This document shows positions 62,123-64,000 of a DNA stretch of 64,000 nt, piece by piece. The notes below the pieces were generated by a model. It did no database searches. It had not been told where the DNA came from and saw only the letters and a list, made by a program, of their open reading frames with translations. A program made the position numbers and the translations under genes. Position 1 is the first letter of the stretch. Every line of letters begins with the position of its first letter. Origin of the DNA: CBFFRJ01 sp051486985 (GTDB lineage Bacteria > Pseudomonadota > Gammaproteobacteria > Enterobacterales > Enterobacteriaceae); the NCBI RefSeq assembly GCF_051486985.1, contig NZ_JAHVDV010000013.1, positions 57,634 to 121,633 of the forward strand. Reading direction: 5' to 3'.

Positions 62123-62332
62123 TCAACCGCCTCGTGAGTCCGCAATACGTTGCAGTAGCCAGTCTTCGACTTCACTTTGCTTCCAGCGGGAACTGCGGCC
62201 CAACTTGATCGGCTTTGGGAATTGGCCATCTTTTATAAGCTTGTAAAACCACTTGTCCGTAAGCCCTGTAAGCTTCGTGATGAAGCGAATATCCACCAGT
62301 TGGTCATCAAGCAAAGAAATTTGTTCTGTCAT
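62123..62332 (-). CDS. alpA: AlpA-family transcriptional regulator, second copy
   Basis: A 69-residue AlpA protein: MTEQISLLDDQLVDIRFITKLTGLTDKWFYKLIKDGQFPKPIKLGRSSRWKQSEVEDWLLQRIA. The winged helix-turn-helix and the KLGRSSRWKQSEV signature are complete. The start at 62332 has GGAAGA upstream; longer in-frame starts at 62347 and 62401 are less likely. It differs from the island 1 AlpA and is read leftwards. Confidence 0.87.
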   Translation of the reverse strand: MTEQISLLDDQLVDIRFITKLTGLTDKWFYKLIKDGQFPKPIKLGRSSRWKQSEVEDWLLQRIADSRGG

Positions 62333-62439
62333 GATGCTGTCTTCCATTGTGGGATTATCCTGAGCTGGTGGGTGATTGTTCGTTACCACCAGCCCTTCCA
62401 CATCAATGGATTGATACGTAAAAAAGTGCAGAACGCGAG

Positions 62440-63018
62440 TTACACCGTGCGAGGACGCCCCAGTCCGCTGGGCGGCGATACCTCACTGGCTCCGTAGTGA
62501 TAGTGTCCGTGCTTTTGTTCTTCTTTGGCGAGATAACTGATGATATAGCGCAGGTTATCGATGGCTTCGGTATCAGCGTAGTTCACCGGCCTATCAGTAC
62601 TGGCTTCATAAGAGGGTTTGTACTCGCAACGGTTGTAATAGCCTTCTCGTTGCGTTATTTCCCGCCATATTGTTCCTACTTTCTCAGCTATTGGGTAGGT
62701 AGCCTGGTTAAGGTGCCTGTCGAGATAGAATACGATATGGGCATGGCAGCCGTGGTCTACAGAATTCTCGAGTACCCAGAAATACCCTGCCAGATTTGTG
62801 TGCTGCAGGGTGCGTTCAACCAGTATACGTACTTCTCGTTCGGTTTCGTTCCATGAATAATGTTTATAGCGCTCTGTATCTTTCTGATAGAACAGGTCGA
62901 GTCTGAGTGCCTGTATTCGCGAGTATCGGTTCAGTAGCTGATTCAGGTGGTCATTGAGTAGAGACAGTAGAAACCAGTTCATCGTGTATCTGGAATTAAA
63001 AGGGTAAGGAGTGTGCAT
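62440..63018 (-). CDS. Inovirus Gp2 / YfjJ-YagK family protein
   Basis: A 192-residue protein of the YagK/YfjJ C-terminal (inovirus-Gp2-like) family, thought to relate to replication proteins. Landmarks are RIQALRLDLFYQKD near the N terminus, the histidine pair DHGCHAHIVFYLDRHLNQ (HxH, reminiscent of HUH-type relaxases), and the end TEAIDNLRYIISYLAKEEQKHGHYHYG. It lies upstream of alpA in the same direction. The C-terminal SEVSPPSGLGRPRTV tail is variable. Confidence 0.78.
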   Translation of the reverse strand: MHTPYPFNSRYTMNWFLLSLLNDHLNQLLNRYSRIQALRLDLFYQKDTERYKHYSWNETEREVRILVERTLQHTNLAGYFWVLENSVDHGCHAHIVFYLDRHLNQATYPIAEKVGTIWREITQREGYYNRCEYKPSYEASTDRPVNYADTEAIDNLRYIISYLAKEEQKHGHYHYGASEVSPPSGLGRPRTV

Positions 63019-63434
63019 TGATTTATCCTTTGTCAGGTGGAGTACAAAGGATTGGGATGAGATGTAATTTTTAAGAGAAGCAGGGATACGGCAAATACAG
63101 GGAACTGTGTATCCAGGGGAATACAGGTAGGGTTGCTTGTTGGGGGAAGGAGCTGTGAACAGGGTGGTATAGAAACAGGGAGTTCCCCTTAATTATACTA
63201 AAAACCCAAATGTTCATATCTGCTGTTGAGCGATTCTAATGAGGTGAACAGAGGGGATTCATAGAGTAAAAACCACAGGAATAACGCAGTAAAATGTCAG
63301 AGTATTATCAAAATAAAATCAGCAGGATATCAGTTTAAAGTCAGTCATTCTTCAGGTCTGTGACCCGACTCCACCAACCAAAAAGGTGCTAATGCTAATC
63401 TGTTTTTGGGAGTCAGAAGCAGAGGGAAGAGACG
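63019..63434. other. Intergenic region, no gene seen
   Basis: 416 bp between divergent genes. The central part is AT-rich. Nothing beyond presumed promoters of the two flanking genes can be supported. Confidence 0.3.
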
Positions 63435-63854
63435 ATGTTGCATTACGATATGATCCGCTACGAGATAATGTACATAAAAACGCTGGATAGCGTTTTCAAT
63501 ACAGATCACTCGTTACTGTGCAGTACTTATGATACGCCGGATGATTTTAGACACTTGATCTCTCAGATACTTGAACAACATTTTCTTGGCGATCAGGGCA
63601 GAATCAAAGTTGCGCGGAAAACACTTAAAGAATGGGCCGACCTGCAACTGATTGATAAAGATTATTTTGATTGTTTCAAAGGTACACCAAGAGCATCGTG
63701 GTTTGCTCACCATTATATTTTTGAATACCCAGTAAAATCTGCAGGGTTGACACTTGGTGGATTGGGGAATGACGTCGGTTGTTCAGGTGGTTTTAATTCT
63801 CTTTTAATGGACGATAATATCTTCACCAATATTGATTACTCTAATTTGAATTGA
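63435..63854 (+). CDS. Hypothetical protein, probably cut short by the adjacent IS
   Basis: A 139-residue open frame, MLHYDMIRYEIMYIKTLDSVFNTDHSLLCSTYDTPDDFRHLISQILEQHFLGDQGRIKVARKTLKEWADL, not recognised. A more likely start is the ATG at 63468 (MYIKTLDSV). Its TGA stop at 63852-63854 coincides with the first bases (TGAATCGCC) of the presumed IS end, so the native C terminus may be lost. Confidence 0.55.
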   Translation: MLHYDMIRYEIMYIKTLDSVFNTDHSLLCSTYDTPDDFRHLISQILEQHFLGDQGRIKVARKTLKEWADLQLIDKDYFDCFKGTPRASWFAHHYIFEYPVKSAGLTLGGLGNDVGCSGGFNSLLMDDNIFTNIDYSNLN

Positions 63855-64000
63855 ATCGCCACGGATAATCTAGACACTTCCGAGCCGTTGATAATACTGG
63901 TTTTCATATTCTGTCGGTGACATCTGATTGCTCGAACCATGCCGTCGCTTACTGTTATAAGACATTTCGATGTAATCAAAAATATCGCTGCGGGCTTCTT
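63852..64000 (-). mobile_element. IS3-family insertion sequence, right end (partial)
   Basis: Begins with TGAATCGCCACGGATAATCT, a TGA-type terminal repeat usual for IS3-family elements, and continues into the transposase 3' end. The element runs off the window. Confidence 0.75.
63870..64000 (-). CDS. IS3-family transposase OrfB, C-terminal end
   Basis: The last ~43 residues of a DDE integrase-core transposase: EARSDIFDYIEMSYNSKRRHGSSNQMSPTEYENQYYQRLGSV, then TAG. This ending is characteristic of IS3-family OrfB proteins (the YNSKRRH..S..SP.EYE motif). It is read from beyond the right edge of the window. Confidence 0.88.
   Translation of the reverse strand, partial: EARSDIFDYIEMSYNSKRRHGSSNQMSPTEYENQYYQRLGSV

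Larger units (their letters stand above)
42899..64000. mobile_element. Integrative island 2 (right end beyond the window)
   Basis: It begins at the second leuX-like att copy and carries its own P4-type integrase. Cargo is an EcoKI-like type I system, a Druantia-III-like pair, a decayed hemagglutinin-like segment, a second alpA and a YfjJ-like gene. No second right-hand att copy is seen, so either the element continues past the window or the region after 61 kb belongs to another insertion. The hsd block could also be an older immigration-control allele embedded here. Confidence 0.55.

Overview
The window looks like a chromosome segment of an enterobacterium, most likely Enterobacter or a close relative. 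The evidence is the core gene order argI - rraB - miaE - yjgM - yjgN - valS/holC/pepA - lptF/lptG - ahr - leuX. miaE, which E. coli K-12 lacks, is present, as are a fused ATP-dependent dihydroxyacetone kinase between lptG and ahr and many CCCTCACCC-type palindromic intergenic repeats. The genus is inferred from recognition only; no alignment was run.

Positions 1-18337 are conserved backbone. They hold arginine synthesis (argI with two ARG boxes), RNase E control (rraB), tRNA modification (miaE), an acetyltransferase (yjgM), two tandem DUF898 membrane proteins (yjgN paralogues), the pepA-holC-valS operon, the LPS-export permeases lptF-lptG, dhaK, the aldehyde reductase ahr, and an HNH nuclease / SAM methyltransferase pair. 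The block ends at the tRNA-Leu(CAA) gene leuX, a known island insertion point.

Positions 18338 to about 42898 form a first integrative island. A P4-type tyrosine integrase lies next to leuX. A damaged copy of the leuX 3' end lies at 42886-42898. Paired GAGTATAC sites 12 bp apart occur at both ends, which supports these borders. Left to right the island carries: a MazG-like gene; a HigB / HigA-IrrE-protease toxin-antitoxin pair; a two-gene nucleotide or base-modification operon (thymidylate-synthase-like protein plus an alpha-glutamyl/putrescinyl-thymine pyrophosphorylase-like protein); a complete type I restriction-modification system read leftwards (hsdR-hsdM-hsdS); an unrecognised gene; alpA and yfjI; a zinc-cluster/HNH-like protein; and a CP4-57-like tail (yfjP GTPase, antirestriction protein, RadC-like protein, CbeA/CbtA toxin-antitoxin, DUF4942 protein), followed by ParD/ParE and an XRE regulator.

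From about 42899 to the end of the window lies a second element in tandem, with its own related integrase. Its repeats have the same geometry but a different sequence (GCGGGTA). It carries a full EcoKI-like type IA hsdR-hsdM-hsdS system read rightwards and, convergent to it, a two-gene system that fits Druantia type III (druH-druE). Beyond these are a decayed hemagglutinin-like remnant, a second alpA with an inovirus-Gp2/YfjJ-like gene, and a hypothetical gene whose 3' end runs into an IS3-family insertion sequence.

The whole leuX-distal part reads as a stacked defence and immigration-control region: two type I systems, one Druantia candidate, three toxin-antitoxin pairs, a base-modification cassette, and an antirestriction gene. 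The least described piece is the thymidylate-synthase-like / pyrophosphorylase-like operon with its MazG-like and HigA-IrrE neighbours.
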